A stretch of 64,000 nucleotides of DNA from an uncultured Clostridia bacterium (GTDB taxonomy: Bacteria; Bacillota; Clostridia; TANB77; CAG-508). A model generated the notes under the pieces. It worked only from the letters and a program-made list of their open reading frames with translations, did no database searches and was not told the origin of the DNA. Each line of letters opens with the position of its first letter. Position 1 is the stretch's first letter. The translations under genes and the position numbers were made by a program. The stretch is from NCBI GenBank assembly GCA_934182465.1, contig CAKPRG010000005.1:91555-155554 (forward strand), given 5' to 3'. Below are positions 7,124 to 16,964 of the stretch, piece after piece.

Positions 7124-8500
7124 GTGCAAGTAGAACAAGAACAATATATTCAAAAAGTAAAAGAAATAAATAATTCAAAAGCAAAAAAATATTATATATT
7201 AACAATGGGTTGTCAATTAAATGAAAATGATTCAGAAAAATTAGCAGGAATGTTAAGTGAAATGAATTATGTAGAAACAAAAGAAATGCAAGAAGCAGAC
7301 ATTGTTATTTTTAATACATGTTGCGTAAGAGAAAATGCAGAAGAAAGATTATTTGGAAAAGTTGGAGAAATAAAAAAACTAAAAGAATCTAAATCAGTTT
7401 TACTTGCAATTGGTGGTTGTATGATGCAAGAAAAAAATATGGTGGATAAAATCAAAAAGAGCTATCCATTTGTAGACATAGTATTTGGAACACATACAAT
7501 GCAAAATCTTCCAGAATATGTGTATAAAGCATTAGTAGAACAAGAAAAAATAAAAGATGTAATAGATATAGATGGCGAAATTTATGAAGGATTACCAATA
7601 AAAAGAAATGATAAATTTAAAGCTTCTGTTACAATTATGTATGGTTGCAACAATTTTTGTACATATTGTATAGTTCCTTATGTAAGAGGAAGAGAAAGAA
7701 GTAGAGAGCCAGAAGAAATTTTAAAAGAAGTTCAAGAATTGGCAAATGAAGGATATAAAGAAATCACATTATTAGGTCAAAATGTAAACTCTTATAAAGG
7801 AAACGATAAAATCAAAAATTTTGCAGATTTATTAAACGAAGTTTGTAAAATAGATGGAATCGAAAGAATAAGATTTATTTCACCACATCCAAAGGATTTT
7901 ACAGATGATGTAATAGATGCTATTGCAAATAATGAAAAAGTTTGCAAAATTATTCATTTACCACTTCAATCAGGCAATACAAAAGTATTAAAAGAAATGA
8001 ATAGAAAATATACAAAAGAACAATATTTAGAATTGGCAAATAAAATAAAAAATAGAGTTCAAAATGTTGTACTTTCAACAGACATTATAGTTGGTTTTCC
8101 TGGTGAAACAGAAGAGGAATTTGAAGACACATTAGATGTTGTTAGAAAAGTAAATTATGAGCAAATATTTATGTTTATATATTCACCAAGAGAAGGAACT
8201 GTTGCAGCAAAAAGAGATGATCAAATTCCTGAAGAAATTAAACATCAAAGATTTGATAGATTAAAAGATTTATATGATTCTCATGTAGATGAAAATAACG
8301 AAAAATATATAGGAACAAATCAAAAAGTTTTAATTGAAGGATACAGTAAAAATAATCAAGAAATGTATACTGCTAGAACAGATACAAATAAAGTAGTTGT
8401 ATTTAAACCAATTGAAGGACAAAAAATTGGAGATATAGTAACAGTAAAAATAACAAGTGCACATAAATGGTATTTAAAAGCAGAAATAATAAGTAGATAA
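7124..8500 (+). CDS. miaB: tRNA-2-methylthio-N6-dimethylallyladenosine synthase
   Basis: A radical-SAM methylthiotransferase that adds the ms2 group to i6A37 of tRNAs reading UNN codons. The 458 residues follow the MiaB order. The N-terminal MTTase domain has three cluster cysteines (TMGCQLNENDSE, FNTCCVRENAEER, IGGCMMQ). The radical SAM motif is GCNNFCTYCIVPYVRGRERSR and a C-terminal TRAM domain ends in HKWYLKAEI. The start is GTG at 7124 behind GGAGGAG. It is the first gene of an operon with the gene at 8513 and mutS, an arrangement near mutS that is common in Clostridia. Confidence 0.96.
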   Translation: MQVEQEQYIQKVKEINNSKAKKYYILTMGCQLNENDSEKLAGMLSEMNYVETKEMQEADIVIFNTCCVRENAEERLFGKVGEIKKLKESKSVLLAIGGCMMQEKNMVDKIKKSYPFVDIVFGTHTMQNLPEYVYKALVEQEKIKDVIDIDGEIYEGLPIKRNDKFKASVTIMYGCNNFCTYCIVPYVRGRERSREPEEILKEVQELANEGYKEITLLGQNVNSYKGNDKIKNFADLLNEVCKIDGIERIRFISPHPKDFTDDVIDAIANNEKVCKIIHLPLQSGNTKVLKEMNRKYTKEQYLELANKIKNRVQNVVLSTDIIVGFPGETEEEFEDTLDVVRKVNYEQIFMFIYSPREGTVAAKRDDQIPEEIKHQRFDRLKDLYDSHVDENNEKYIGTNQKVLIEGYSKNNQEMYTARTDTNKVVVFKPIEGQKIGDIVTVKITSAHKWYLKAEIISR

Positions 8501-8512
8501 AAGAGGTTAATT

Positions 8513-8992
8513 ATGACAAATAAAAATGAAATGATTTTTATTAATAAAATACTAAATACAGAACTGACAATTCGAAAAACAGCAAAGCAATTTGGTTTAA
8601 GAAGAGATGACTTAATTAGAAGAATGGAAGAAGCTTTAGCTGGTGATGAAGAAAATTTAAAACAATTAAAATTAGTAATAGTAATTAACAAAATGCTTTT
8701 CGATAATTTATCAATGCAAGAAGCTACAAAAGAGCTAAATATGACAGAAAAAGAACTAGACAAAAAAATATTATCAACATTAGCTAACAATCCAGATAAA
8801 TTACAAAGATATAAAGACTACAAAAATCCAAAACAAACAAGAATTCAAAAAGAAGCAAAAGCTTTTAAAAAGAAATGTACACCAAAAGACAAAGTTGATA
8901 CAAAAAAGCAACCAAAAAATAAAAATCCTAAAAAAGAAAATACAAATGAAAAAAATTCAAAAAATGAATCAAAACAAAGAAGCAAAAAATAA
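8513..8992 (+). CDS. Small basic protein with Lys-rich tail
   Basis: The 159-residue product is not recognised. Residues 1-105 contain two similar short helical repeats (KILNTELTIRKTAKQFGL and KMLFDNLSMQEATKELNM) that look like helix-turn-helix or SANT-like units. The rest is a low-complexity Lys/Asn/Pro tail. The N-terminal repeats could bind nucleic acid, but this is inference. The gene lies 12 bases after miaB and 35 before mutS with no promoter between, so it is co-transcribed with a tRNA modification gene and a mismatch-repair gene. Confidence 0.75.
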   Translation: MTNKNEMIFINKILNTELTIRKTAKQFGLRRDDLIRRMEEALAGDEENLKQLKLVIVINKMLFDNLSMQEATKELNMTEKELDKKILSTLANNPDKLQRYKDYKNPKQTRIQKEAKAFKKKCTPKDKVDTKKQPKNKNPKKENTNEKNSKNESKQRSKK

Positions 8993-9027
8993 AATTTGTG
9001 AGATATAAAGAAATGGAGCAAAAATAA

Positions 9028-11640
9028 ATGGCTGAATTATCACCTATGATGCAAAATTATTTAGTTACAAAAGAACAATACAAAGATTGTATTTTGTTTT
9101 ATAGAATAGGAGATTTTTATGAAATGTTCTACGATGATGCAATTTTAGCATCAAGAGAACTAGAAATAACTTTAACAGGAAAAGCCTGTGGAACAGAAGA
9201 AAAGGCACCTATGTGTGGGGTGCCTTTCCACGCGGCAGAATTATATATTTCTAGACTTATATCAAAAGGATATAAAGTTGCAATTTGTGAACAATTAGAA
9301 AATCCGAAAGAAGCAAAAGGATTAGTAAAAAGAGATGTTATTAGAGTTGTAACACCTGGAACTGTTATAGAAACTAATATGTTAGAAGAAAAGAAAAACA
9401 ATTACATAATGGGAATTGTAAAAAAAGGATTGTATTATGGTGTTGCAATTTGTGATATCAGTACTGGAGATTTTTTTGCTACACAAATAAAGTTATCTGA
9501 AAATAATTTCGAAAAGTTACTTGATGAATATGCTAGATATGTACCAGCAGAAATTGTAGTAAATGAAGCTATGGGAATGTCTACAAAAGAATTAGAAATA
9601 ATGAAAGATAGAAACAATACTTTTGTAACAGTTAGAGAAGATAAAATTTTTAGTGAAGACGAAAATACTTTACTAAAATTATATACAATTGAAGATGATA
9701 ATGGAAAGAAAAAAAGTTCATTAAAAGAAGAAAAATTTGCTGTTCAAGCAATAAATGGTTTGCTAAATTATTTTTCAGAAACACAAAAAGTTAAATTAGA
9801 GCATATAAACAAAATAAAATTATACGAAGTAAAAAAATATATGGCTTTAGATATTAATGCAAGAAGAAGCTTAGAACTTACAGAAAGAATGAGAGACAAA
9901 TCTAAAAGAGGAACTTTAATTTGGGTACTAGATAAAACATCTACATCAATGGGTGGAAGATTATTGAGAAGATGGATAAATGATCCATTACTTGATGTTG
10001 AAGAGATTAATGAAAGATTAGAAGCAGTTAAAGAATTTAAAGAAAATATTATGCTTCGTGGAGAACTTACAGATATATTAAAAAAAGTTTATGATATAGA
10101 AAGACTTGCTGGAAAAATATCTTATGGAAATGCAAATGCAAGAGATTTAATTTCTTTGAAAAATTCACTTTCACATTTACCAGAATTAAAAGAACTTTTA
10201 AATACAACTAATTCAAAATTACTTAGAAAAATATATTCAAATTTAGATGAATTAAAAGATATATTTGAATTGATTGATGAAGCGATAGTCGAAGATCCAC
10301 CAATAAGTATTAAAGAAGGGGGAATTATAAAAAATGGTTATTCGCAAGATATTGACGAATATCGTTCTGCCTCTACAGATGGAAAAAAGTGGATAATAGA
10401 ATTAGAAGCAAAAGAAAAAGAATTAACAGGAATAAAAAATTTAAAAGTTGGATATACAAGAGTTTTTGGATATTATATAGAAGTTACAAAATCATTTTTA
10501 AGTCAAGTTCCAGAAGACAGATACATTAGAAAACAAACTTTAACAGGTGGAGAAAGATTTATTACAGAAGAACTAAAACAAATAGAAGGAAAAATTCTTG
10601 GAGCAGAAGAAAAAGTTGTTGCATTAGAGTATAATGAATTTGCTAGAATAAGAAATGAAATAGGAAAAAATATCGAAAGACTTCAAACTTCAGCTTCAGC
10701 TATTGCTAATGCAGATGTTTTGAATAGTTTAGCAATTGTAGCAGAAGACAATAATTATGTTTGTCCAACTGTTGATGAATCAGGTTGTATAAACATAAAA
10801 GATGGCAGACATCCAGTTATAGAGCAAATGATAGATAGTGGAAGTTTTGTACAAAACGATACAAATTTAAACAAAGAAGAAAGTAGATTGGCAATTATAA
10901 CAGGACCAAACATGGCTGGTAAATCTACTTTTATGAGACAAGTTGCATTAATTACATTAATGGCTCAAATAGGAAGTTTTGTTCCAGCTACAGAAGCAAA
11001 AATAGGAATTGTGGATAAAATATTTACTAGAGTTGGAGCTTCTGATGATTTAAGTAGTGGACAAAGTACATTTATGGTAGAAATGTCAGAAGTTGCGAAT
11101 ATTTTAAAAGAGGCAACACAAAATAGTTTAGTTATTTTAGATGAAATTGGTAGAGGAACATCTACTTATGATGGTCTATCAATAGCATGGGCAGTTGCTG
11201 AATATATAGCAGATAAAGAAAAAGTAGGATGCAAAACTTTATTTGCAACACATTATCATGAATTAATTGAATTAGAAGAAAAAATAGATGGAATAAAAAA
11301 TTATTCAGTTGCAGTAAAAGAAAAAGGCGAAGATATAATATTTTTAAGAAAAATAATAGAAGGTGGAACTGATGAAAGTTATGGTATACATGTTGCTAAA
11401 CTAGCAGGCGTTCCAAAACAAGTTGTAACAAGAGCAAATAAAATATTACAATCTTTAGAAAAAGGTGGAGTTAAAGTAAAAGAAGAAAAGGAAACTAAAA
11501 AGCAAGTTGAAGGACAATTTGACTTCTTTAATATGACTTTAGCAAACATTGCTTCAGAGTTAGACAAAGTTAATTTAAATGAAATAACTCCAATTGATGC
11601 ATTAAATACTTTAGTAAAAATGAAAGAAATGATGAAATAA
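9028..11640 (+). CDS. mutS: DNA mismatch repair protein MutS
   Basis: Mismatch recognition ATPase, 870 residues, full family length. The mismatch-binding N-terminus has the Phe-x-Glu motif in RIGDFYEMFYDDA, where the loop reads GDFYEMF. The clamp and lever regions follow, then the ATPase with Walker A GPNMAGKST, VGASDDLSSGQSTFMVEM, Walker B VILDEIGRGTSTYDG and H-loop ATHYHELIELE. The start is ATG at 9028 with GGAG 11 bases upstream. mutL, often the next gene, is not here; a terminator follows. Confidence 0.97.
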   Translation: MAELSPMMQNYLVTKEQYKDCILFYRIGDFYEMFYDDAILASRELEITLTGKACGTEEKAPMCGVPFHAAELYISRLISKGYKVAICEQLENPKEAKGLVKRDVIRVVTPGTVIETNMLEEKKNNYIMGIVKKGLYYGVAICDISTGDFFATQIKLSENNFEKLLDEYARYVPAEIVVNEAMGMSTKELEIMKDRNNTFVTVREDKIFSEDENTLLKLYTIEDDNGKKKSSLKEEKFAVQAINGLLNYFSETQKVKLEHINKIKLYEVKKYMALDINARRSLELTERMRDKSKRGTLIWVLDKTSTSMGGRLLRRWINDPLLDVEEINERLEAVKEFKENIMLRGELTDILKKVYDIERLAGKISYGNANARDLISLKNSLSHLPELKELLNTTNSKLLRKIYSNLDELKDIFELIDEAIVEDPPISIKEGGIIKNGYSQDIDEYRSASTDGKKWIIELEAKEKELTGIKNLKVGYTRVFGYYIEVTKSFLSQVPEDRYIRKQTLTGGERFITEELKQIEGKILGAEEKVVALEYNEFARIRNEIGKNIERLQTSASAIANADVLNSLAIVAEDNNYVCPTVDESGCINIKDGRHPVIEQMIDSGSFVQNDTNLNKEESRLAIITGPNMAGKSTFMRQVALITLMAQIGSFVPATEAKIGIVDKIFTRVGASDDLSSGQSTFMVEMSEVANILKEATQNSLVILDEIGRGTSTYDGLSIAWAVAEYIADKEKVGCKTLFATHYHELIELEEKIDGIKNYSVAVKEKGEDIIFLRKIIEGGTDESYGIHVAKLAGVPKQVVTRANKILQSLEKGGVKVKEEKETKKQVEGQFDFFNMTLANIASELDKVNLNEITPIDALNTLVKMKEMMK

Positions 11641-11658
11641 AATAATAAAAGCAATAAA

Positions 11659-11712
11659 GGCTTACGCCTAACGTTGCACACAAGTTTTTTTAAAAAAATT
11701 GGCGTAATGAAC
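11659..11712 (+). repeat. Dispersed palindromic element, copy 1
   Basis: The segment reads GGCTTACGCCTAACGTTGCA then CACAAGTTTTTTT. Its outer arm TTACGCC returns as GGCGTAA about 35 bases later, so the whole can fold. Related sequences occur at 16799 and 40546, and a weaker one near 23990 (see findings). It has no coding potential. Confidence 0.5.
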
Positions 11713-11718
11713 AAAAAC

Positions 11719-11776
11719 GTGGACATTTATATGAAATTTTGTATTTTGAAATTATCATAATGTCCACTTTTATTTT
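11719..11776 (+). terminator. Terminator after mutS
   Basis: GTGGACATT (11719-11727) pairs with AATGTCCAC (11759-11767), with an inner TATGA/TCATA pairing, and is followed by TTTTATTTTAT. Confidence 0.75.
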
Positions 11777-11887
11777 ATAATATTAAATCTTGATAACTTT
11801 TTGTTAAAAGATATTGCAAAAAAAATAAATAATCGATATAATTTTTATGTATAGTTAATTACAAAAGAAAACTGAGAGGAAAGAAAA

Positions 11888-13933
11888 GTGGAACAACAAA
11901 AGAACAAAACAAATAGAAAGAATGGAATATCAAATATATCTAAAAATAGGTTAAATTTAAGTATTATATTATTAGATATTTTGGCTTTTATTTTTATTTA
12001 TTTTCTAACGCCAAAATTATTAAATTTGCCTACATTTTCAATGAATACAACTTTTCAAAAAGATGTTATAGGTCTTAGTTTCTTACAAATATATATAATG
12101 GCTTTTTTTGTTGTACTTTTTATACAATTAATAACATTAAAAGCTCTTTCAAAAAATATTAATATTTATCTAGAACAATATTCCCACAGAAAAGAAATTG
12201 ATTATGATATTATTTTAAAAGTCAGAAATGATTGTTTAAATGTGCCTTACAAATTTTTAGCAATACAATGGGGAATTGCAATATTTATTGGATTTTTTGT
12301 AGTAATGTTTTGTATGGTTTTTGGTAAAAGCTTTATTGAAAATTTTGACAAAATATTGTTTTCATTAGTAAGATTTGGAACAATCATTTTGGCTTTTTGG
12401 CTTTTACTTACAGTTGCAATATTAGTAATAACACAAAACTATATGCAAAAGGTTTTGAAATTTACATATAGACAAACGAAAAAGTTTGAAAAAATTGGAT
12501 TTAGAATAGATAATACCAATTCATTAATGCTACAATTATTACCATTAATATTTTCGTTATTAATTTTGTTTGCAGTGCTTGCTTATGTAAAAACAATTCA
12601 AGTAAAATCAGAATCATTAGAAAATTATTATAAATTATATATGGATTCAATTGATTTTAAAGATGGTGAAATAAACAAAGATACTTTACTAGGAAAATTA
12701 AATACGATTCCTATTTTACAAAATGCCGATACAGGATTTGTAATTGATCCAAATGATAATTCATATACAACTAATTACAATAACTCAATAAGTAAATTTA
12801 CTTTAAAATATAGAGATTACTTTTTTGGAAGAAAAGAACAAAATAAAGATACAATAGTAGATTTTACAGAAATAGATGGAATGCTATATGAATCTTATGG
12901 AATTGATGAACAATTATACTGCAAAAGAATATATGATAATAATGGTTTACCTTGGTATATAGGATATAAATTTTCAGTAGCTGATGAAAATTCTATGAGA
13001 TTCTATATTACTTGTATTTGTGCAATGTTTTTAGCATATACTATAATTATTTATATTTGGGCAAAATCAAATTCTTCAAATGCTAAGAGAATTGCTGATA
13101 ATATGGATGAAATTTTGAAAAAAGAAGATTTATCAAAAGAAAATTATTTGCCAATTTTGTCTAATGATGAACTTGGAGATGTTTCTTATAATTACAACCA
13201 TATCCAAATGAAATTAGCAAGGCAACAAGATATAATGTTAAAACAAGAGCAATTATCTGTATTAGGTGAAATGGCTGGTGGTATGGCACATGATATAAAT
13301 ACTCCAATTTCTGCAATAAACACAGCAATTACAATGTTATCAAAGAAAACAACTGATGAGAGAGAAAAAGCAATATTAAATAATATGCAAGTTTCTACAG
13401 ATAGAATTATAAGTATTGTAACAAGTATGAGAAACCAAGTTAGAAATATGGGTAGTGATGCTAAAGAAACATTTAGTTTAAATATGATGGCAAGTGATTT
13501 AAATGTAATTGTTCAAAATGAATTAAAAAAATCAGGATGTACATTTACAATTGATATTAAAGAAGAAATTTCAATATATGGAGAAAGAACAAAACTTGGA
13601 CAAGTTTTAACAAACTTAGTAGTAAATGGTATACAAGCTTATAGTTCTAATGGAAAAAAAGGAAATGTAACATTATTTGCTAAAAAAGAATCAAACGATA
13701 TATGCTTAATAGAAATAATTGATGAAGCTGGTGGTATTCCGGAAAAGGTTCAACCATATATATTTAACAATATAATGACTACAAAAGGCTCAAAAGGAAC
13801 AGGTTTAGGTTTATACTTAGCAGCTACTGTTATAAAAGGCGTTTATGAGGGAACTATCGATTTTGAAACAGTAGTTGGCAAAGGAACGAAATTTATTATA
13901 AAAATACCAATGAAAGTGGAGGATAAAAAATAA
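11888..13933 (+). CDS. Membrane sensor histidine kinase
   Basis: This 681-residue sensor kinase has about four N-terminal membrane helices (roughly 22-42, 60-85, 125-150, 155-185), another near 215-238, an extracytoplasmic sensing region (about 240-380), and a last helix near 385-405. A HAMP-like linker follows, then a dimerisation domain with the phospho-acceptor His in GEMAGGMAHDINTPISAI (HDxNxP subtype, as in NtrB-type kinases). The ATPase domain has N box NLVVNGIQAY, G1 DEAGGIP and G2 GSKGTGLGLY. The start is GTG at 11888 after GAGAGGAAA. Its stop overlaps the next gene's start by one base, so the pair is translationally coupled. The signal is unknown. Confidence 0.9.
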   Translation: MEQQKNKTNRKNGISNISKNRLNLSIILLDILAFIFIYFLTPKLLNLPTFSMNTTFQKDVIGLSFLQIYIMAFFVVLFIQLITLKALSKNINIYLEQYSHRKEIDYDIILKVRNDCLNVPYKFLAIQWGIAIFIGFFVVMFCMVFGKSFIENFDKILFSLVRFGTIILAFWLLLTVAILVITQNYMQKVLKFTYRQTKKFEKIGFRIDNTNSLMLQLLPLIFSLLILFAVLAYVKTIQVKSESLENYYKLYMDSIDFKDGEINKDTLLGKLNTIPILQNADTGFVIDPNDNSYTTNYNNSISKFTLKYRDYFFGRKEQNKDTIVDFTEIDGMLYESYGIDEQLYCKRIYDNNGLPWYIGYKFSVADENSMRFYITCICAMFLAYTIIIYIWAKSNSSNAKRIADNMDEILKKEDLSKENYLPILSNDELGDVSYNYNHIQMKLARQQDIMLKQEQLSVLGEMAGGMAHDINTPISAINTAITMLSKKTTDEREKAILNNMQVSTDRIISIVTSMRNQVRNMGSDAKETFSLNMMASDLNVIVQNELKKSGCTFTIDIKEEISIYGERTKLGQVLTNLVVNGIQAYSSNGKKGNVTLFAKKESNDICLIEIIDEAGGIPEKVQPYIFNNIMTTKGSKGTGLGLYLAATVIKGVYEGTIDFETVVGKGTKFIIKIPMKVEDKK

Positions 13934-14940
13934 TGAGTATTGAAAATGAAGCTGAAAATGTAAACATCATATTAGTAGATGATGATGAAAACTATTTAGA
14001 GATGACAAAAATGTATTTGGAAGATAATGGAATGAAAATAACTACATTTTCAAATCCAGTTAAAGCACTTGACGTGTGCAAAAAGAAAAGGATTGATATA
14101 GTTTTATTAGACTATTTCATGCCACAAATGACAGGTGAAGAATTTGTAAAAGAATTAAGAACTGTAAATAATACTACATTAGTTATTTTACAAACAGGTT
14201 TTGCAGAAAAGAAACCACCAATTGAAATGCTTACAAACTTAGATATCCAAGGATATTATGACAAAACAAAAGAAATTGATGAATTATTATTGTTAACTTT
14301 ATCCGCAATAAAAACTATAAAATTAATGAAATTAAATCAAAGACAAGAAATAAAAATTGATTTATTAAATTATAAAAAACAATTTTTAGGTGATTTAATA
14401 GTTGGTTTAGTGAATGAAGCAAAAGATCAATTATTTGCAATAAGTATAGCAAATAAAACAATTGAGGAAGAATCTAATTTATTTAAAGATGAAAACGGTG
14501 TTATAAATAGAGCTAATAATAAATTAGGTGAATTATTTGAAACAATTAATTTTGAAAGTATTGAAGTTGCAACTGCTGGAGAATTAATAAATGCAATTAA
14601 TATACTTTTGAAAAATAAAAAGAATTCAGAAGGAATTAATTTAAAATACAATATTGAAACAGAAAAAATTGATAAAATAATTTATGCTACAGGAGTTGAT
14701 ACTTTAATATATGTAATTGTAGAAACTGTAAATTATTTTTTGAAAAAAGACATAAAAGATGTGGACATTACATTTGAAGAAGATGATAATAATTCTTATG
14801 TAAAAATATTAAATTCAACAACATATACTAAAGATTTTATTAAAACTATAGTTTTAATTTTATCTGGAAATAGTGATGTTGGAATAGATATAAAAGATGG
14901 AAAAATTACTTTGTCAGTACCAAAACCATCAAATGACTAA
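13933..14940 (+). CDS. Response regulator with degenerate kinase-like C-terminus
   Basis: A 335-residue partner of the upstream kinase. Residues about 10-130 are a receiver domain with acidic pocket VDDDE (15-19), phospho-acceptor Asp60 in VLLDYFMP, a conserved Thr in LQTGFA and Lys in YYDKTKE. No DNA-binding domain follows. Residues about 145-200 resemble a histidine-kinase dimerisation helix pair (FLGDLIVGLVNEAKDQLFAI, compared with FLGxIxxGxAHEINNPL) but the acceptor His is replaced by Asn. The rest looks like a worn ATPase domain without clear N or G boxes. The output mechanism is therefore unclear; regulation by protein interaction is possible. Confidence 0.82.
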   Translation: MSIENEAENVNIILVDDDENYLEMTKMYLEDNGMKITTFSNPVKALDVCKKKRIDIVLLDYFMPQMTGEEFVKELRTVNNTTLVILQTGFAEKKPPIEMLTNLDIQGYYDKTKEIDELLLLTLSAIKTIKLMKLNQRQEIKIDLLNYKKQFLGDLIVGLVNEAKDQLFAISIANKTIEEESNLFKDENGVINRANNKLGELFETINFESIEVATAGELINAINILLKNKKNSEGINLKYNIETEKIDKIIYATGVDTLIYVIVETVNYFLKKDIKDVDITFEEDDNNSYVKILNSTTYTKDFIKTIVLILSGNSDVGIDIKDGKITLSVPKPSND

Positions 14941-15025
14941 AACTTAAAATAATTAGGGAATTTTACTAAGATAAAATTATTATAGAATGTTCCTTTGAGC
15001 AAAGCAAGAAAGGGGAGTTTCTTAT

Positions 15026-15955
15026 ATGAAAAAGAGAAATGTAGTTACTCAAAAACCAATAATGAAAACTAAAACAGTTGTCATTTTAATAGTAATTTTA
15101 ATTATATCAGCAATTTTGGGAATATATAAATTTTGTAGAGATTATCAAAAAGAACAAGAAAATATACCAGAACTTTATTTTTATGATGCCTATGGAACAG
15201 AAACAAAATTAATTCCAGTAGAATATTCTTGGGATTATAAAGGAAATGTTAGTAATTATAAAGATGATAATTATTTGAAAAAAGATTATAGTGAGCAAAT
15301 TCCTGCTTATATAAATTGTAATTTAGAAATCGGAAAAGAAGAATATATTACTTCAAAAGAAAAATACAAAATAAATGAAATATATTGTGAAGAATATTTA
15401 TATAAAAATGGAGAATATCAAAACGTAAGTGGTGGAACTGCAGTAACTGATTTTAAAGATAAATCAAAAATACAAGCAGGAGCATCATCATCTACAGAAG
15501 GAGATTTTCTTATAAAATATTATGTTCAATATAAAAAACAAGGATATGTAACTTATGTATTTAGAGCAAATAAACTAAATAGCAATTGTATTAGTGCATC
15601 AAAAAGTTTTGAAAATCTAAAACTTGAAAATAAAGAAAATATTGAAAAATTAGTAAAACAATTAAGATTTAATAGTTTAGTTAAAAGTGTAAATGTTGAA
15701 AATAATAATTTAATCCTTGAATATGAATATTATATAAATGATGATCTAATAACAAATAATACAATATTATTTTCATGCATAGATGATTTAGAAAATATTG
15801 TATATACAGCAACAAATAAAAAAACTATTTATTACAATGAAGAAACAAATCAATCAGAAAAAAGAGAATTAGGTGAAAAAATCGTGAATAGACAGTCTTT
15901 TCAGCAAAAAAATAATATAAATTTTCAGTATATAAAGAATTTTATCAATAAATAA
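15026..15955 (+). CDS. Membrane-anchored protein, family A copy 1
   Basis: The 309-residue product of unknown function has a short basic N-terminus and one transmembrane helix (about 16-35, TVVILIVILIISAILGIYKF). A long extracytoplasmic domain follows, starting with YQKEQENIP and PVEYSWDYKGN. It is clearly paralogous to the product of 16965. AAAGGGGAG lies 8 bases before the ATG at 15026. It is the first gene of a duplicated two-gene unit (A-B, A-B). Confidence 0.8.
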   Translation: MKKRNVVTQKPIMKTKTVVILIVILIISAILGIYKFCRDYQKEQENIPELYFYDAYGTETKLIPVEYSWDYKGNVSNYKDDNYLKKDYSEQIPAYINCNLEIGKEEYITSKEKYKINEIYCEEYLYKNGEYQNVSGGTAVTDFKDKSKIQAGASSSTEGDFLIKYYVQYKKQGYVTYVFRANKLNSNCISASKSFENLKLENKENIEKLVKQLRFNSLVKSVNVENNNLILEYEYYINDDLITNNTILFSCIDDLENIVYTATNKKTIYYNEETNQSEKRELGEKIVNRQSFQQKNNINFQYIKNFINK

Positions 15956-15992
15956 AAATTTAGAAATTAAAAATTGAAAAGGGTGTGAATTT

Positions 15993-16718
15993 ATGAAAAA
16001 GTTAAAAAAAGTTATAAAAATAATACTTATAGTAATAATTGCAATTTTTGTATTGTTTGGATTATATAAAACATTTAATTTTTATTATAAAAAAAGCATA
16101 TATGCAAAAATTTATGAAAATATAAACAAAAACTATTGGGCAGAAGTTAAGTTTATAGAGTTATCTGAACCAGATAAAGTAGCTAGAAAAAATATATATT
16201 GGAATAATGAAAAATATTTGAAAGTTATATATGAGTATGCAAATTCAGATAAAAATAACAATCAAATTATGAGCAGAATTTTATATAAAGATAAAGATGA
16301 AAACATAGTTGTAACTACATTTGAAAATATGAATGAATTTAATAAAGATGTAGCTTATGTAAATGATAGTAACTTTGTTGGTGCACATTCAATATTTGAA
16401 ACATATAATCCAGAATATTTTAATTATGGAGATAACTTAATAGAAAAAATAAAAAATAAATTTGTTGAAATATCATGGGCTCCAAACTTAATTACTTCCG
16501 AAAAATATGAAGGTAAAGAGTGCTACAAATTAGTTGAATATTTTGGAGGAACAAGTCCTGTTATAATAAGATATGTAGAAAAAGAAACTTTTCTACCAGT
16601 AGCAACAATAGATAAGCTAAATAATCAAAAAGAAGAATATAACTTCCAAGTTCGAGAAGTAACTGATGAAGAAATCGATTTACCAAATTTATCTAATTAT
16701 TATGTAATGGTAAATTAA
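15993..16718 (+). CDS. Membrane-anchored protein, family B copy 1
   Basis: The 241-residue product of unknown function has an N-terminal transmembrane helix (about 9-27) and an extracytoplasmic domain. It contains YAKIYENINKNYWAEVKFIE, YWNNEKYLK, EKYEGKECYKL and a C-terminal TDEEIDLPNLSNYY. It is paralogous to the product of 17847 (YWNNDKFLK, ENYEGKDCYLL, TDEEINYPDLSEYY). The pattern of a Cys-containing EGKxCY strand and YIEKxTxLPxA resembles outer-surface or lipoprotein-like beta domains, but no family is named with confidence. Confidence 0.8.
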   Translation: MKKLKKVIKIILIVIIAIFVLFGLYKTFNFYYKKSIYAKIYENINKNYWAEVKFIELSEPDKVARKNIYWNNEKYLKVIYEYANSDKNNNQIMSRILYKDKDENIVVTTFENMNEFNKDVAYVNDSNFVGAHSIFETYNPEYFNYGDNLIEKIKNKFVEISWAPNLITSEKYEGKECYKLVEYFGGTSPVIIRYVEKETFLPVATIDKLNNQKEEYNFQVREVTDEEIDLPNLSNYYVMVN

Positions 16719-16798
16719 GAAATAAAGAGATAATTAATCATATGAAAGGAGAGAGTTGTACTTTAATAAGAAAGTGTTTTATACTTCTTATTAGATGA

Positions 16799-16855
16799 AG
16801 GCTTACACCAAACTTTGTAAACAAGTTTGTCCGAAACTTGGCACGAATTACAAAG
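16799..16855 (+). repeat. Dispersed palindromic element, copy 2
   Basis: The segment reads GGCTTACACCAAACTTTGTA, then AACAAGTTTGTCCGAAACTT, then GGCACGAATTAC. It contains CAAACTT/AAGTTTG around a 7-base loop and is related to the copies at 11659 and 40546. It lies in the junction between the two duplicated gene pairs. Confidence 0.45.
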
Positions 16856-16964
16856 TTATTAAATATTTACATTGTACAAGTGAAAAATATGGAAAAGGAA
16901 AAAGATACTTTAAAAAAGAAACATAAGAAACGGAAAAAGAGAAATATCAAAAAGAAAATACATA

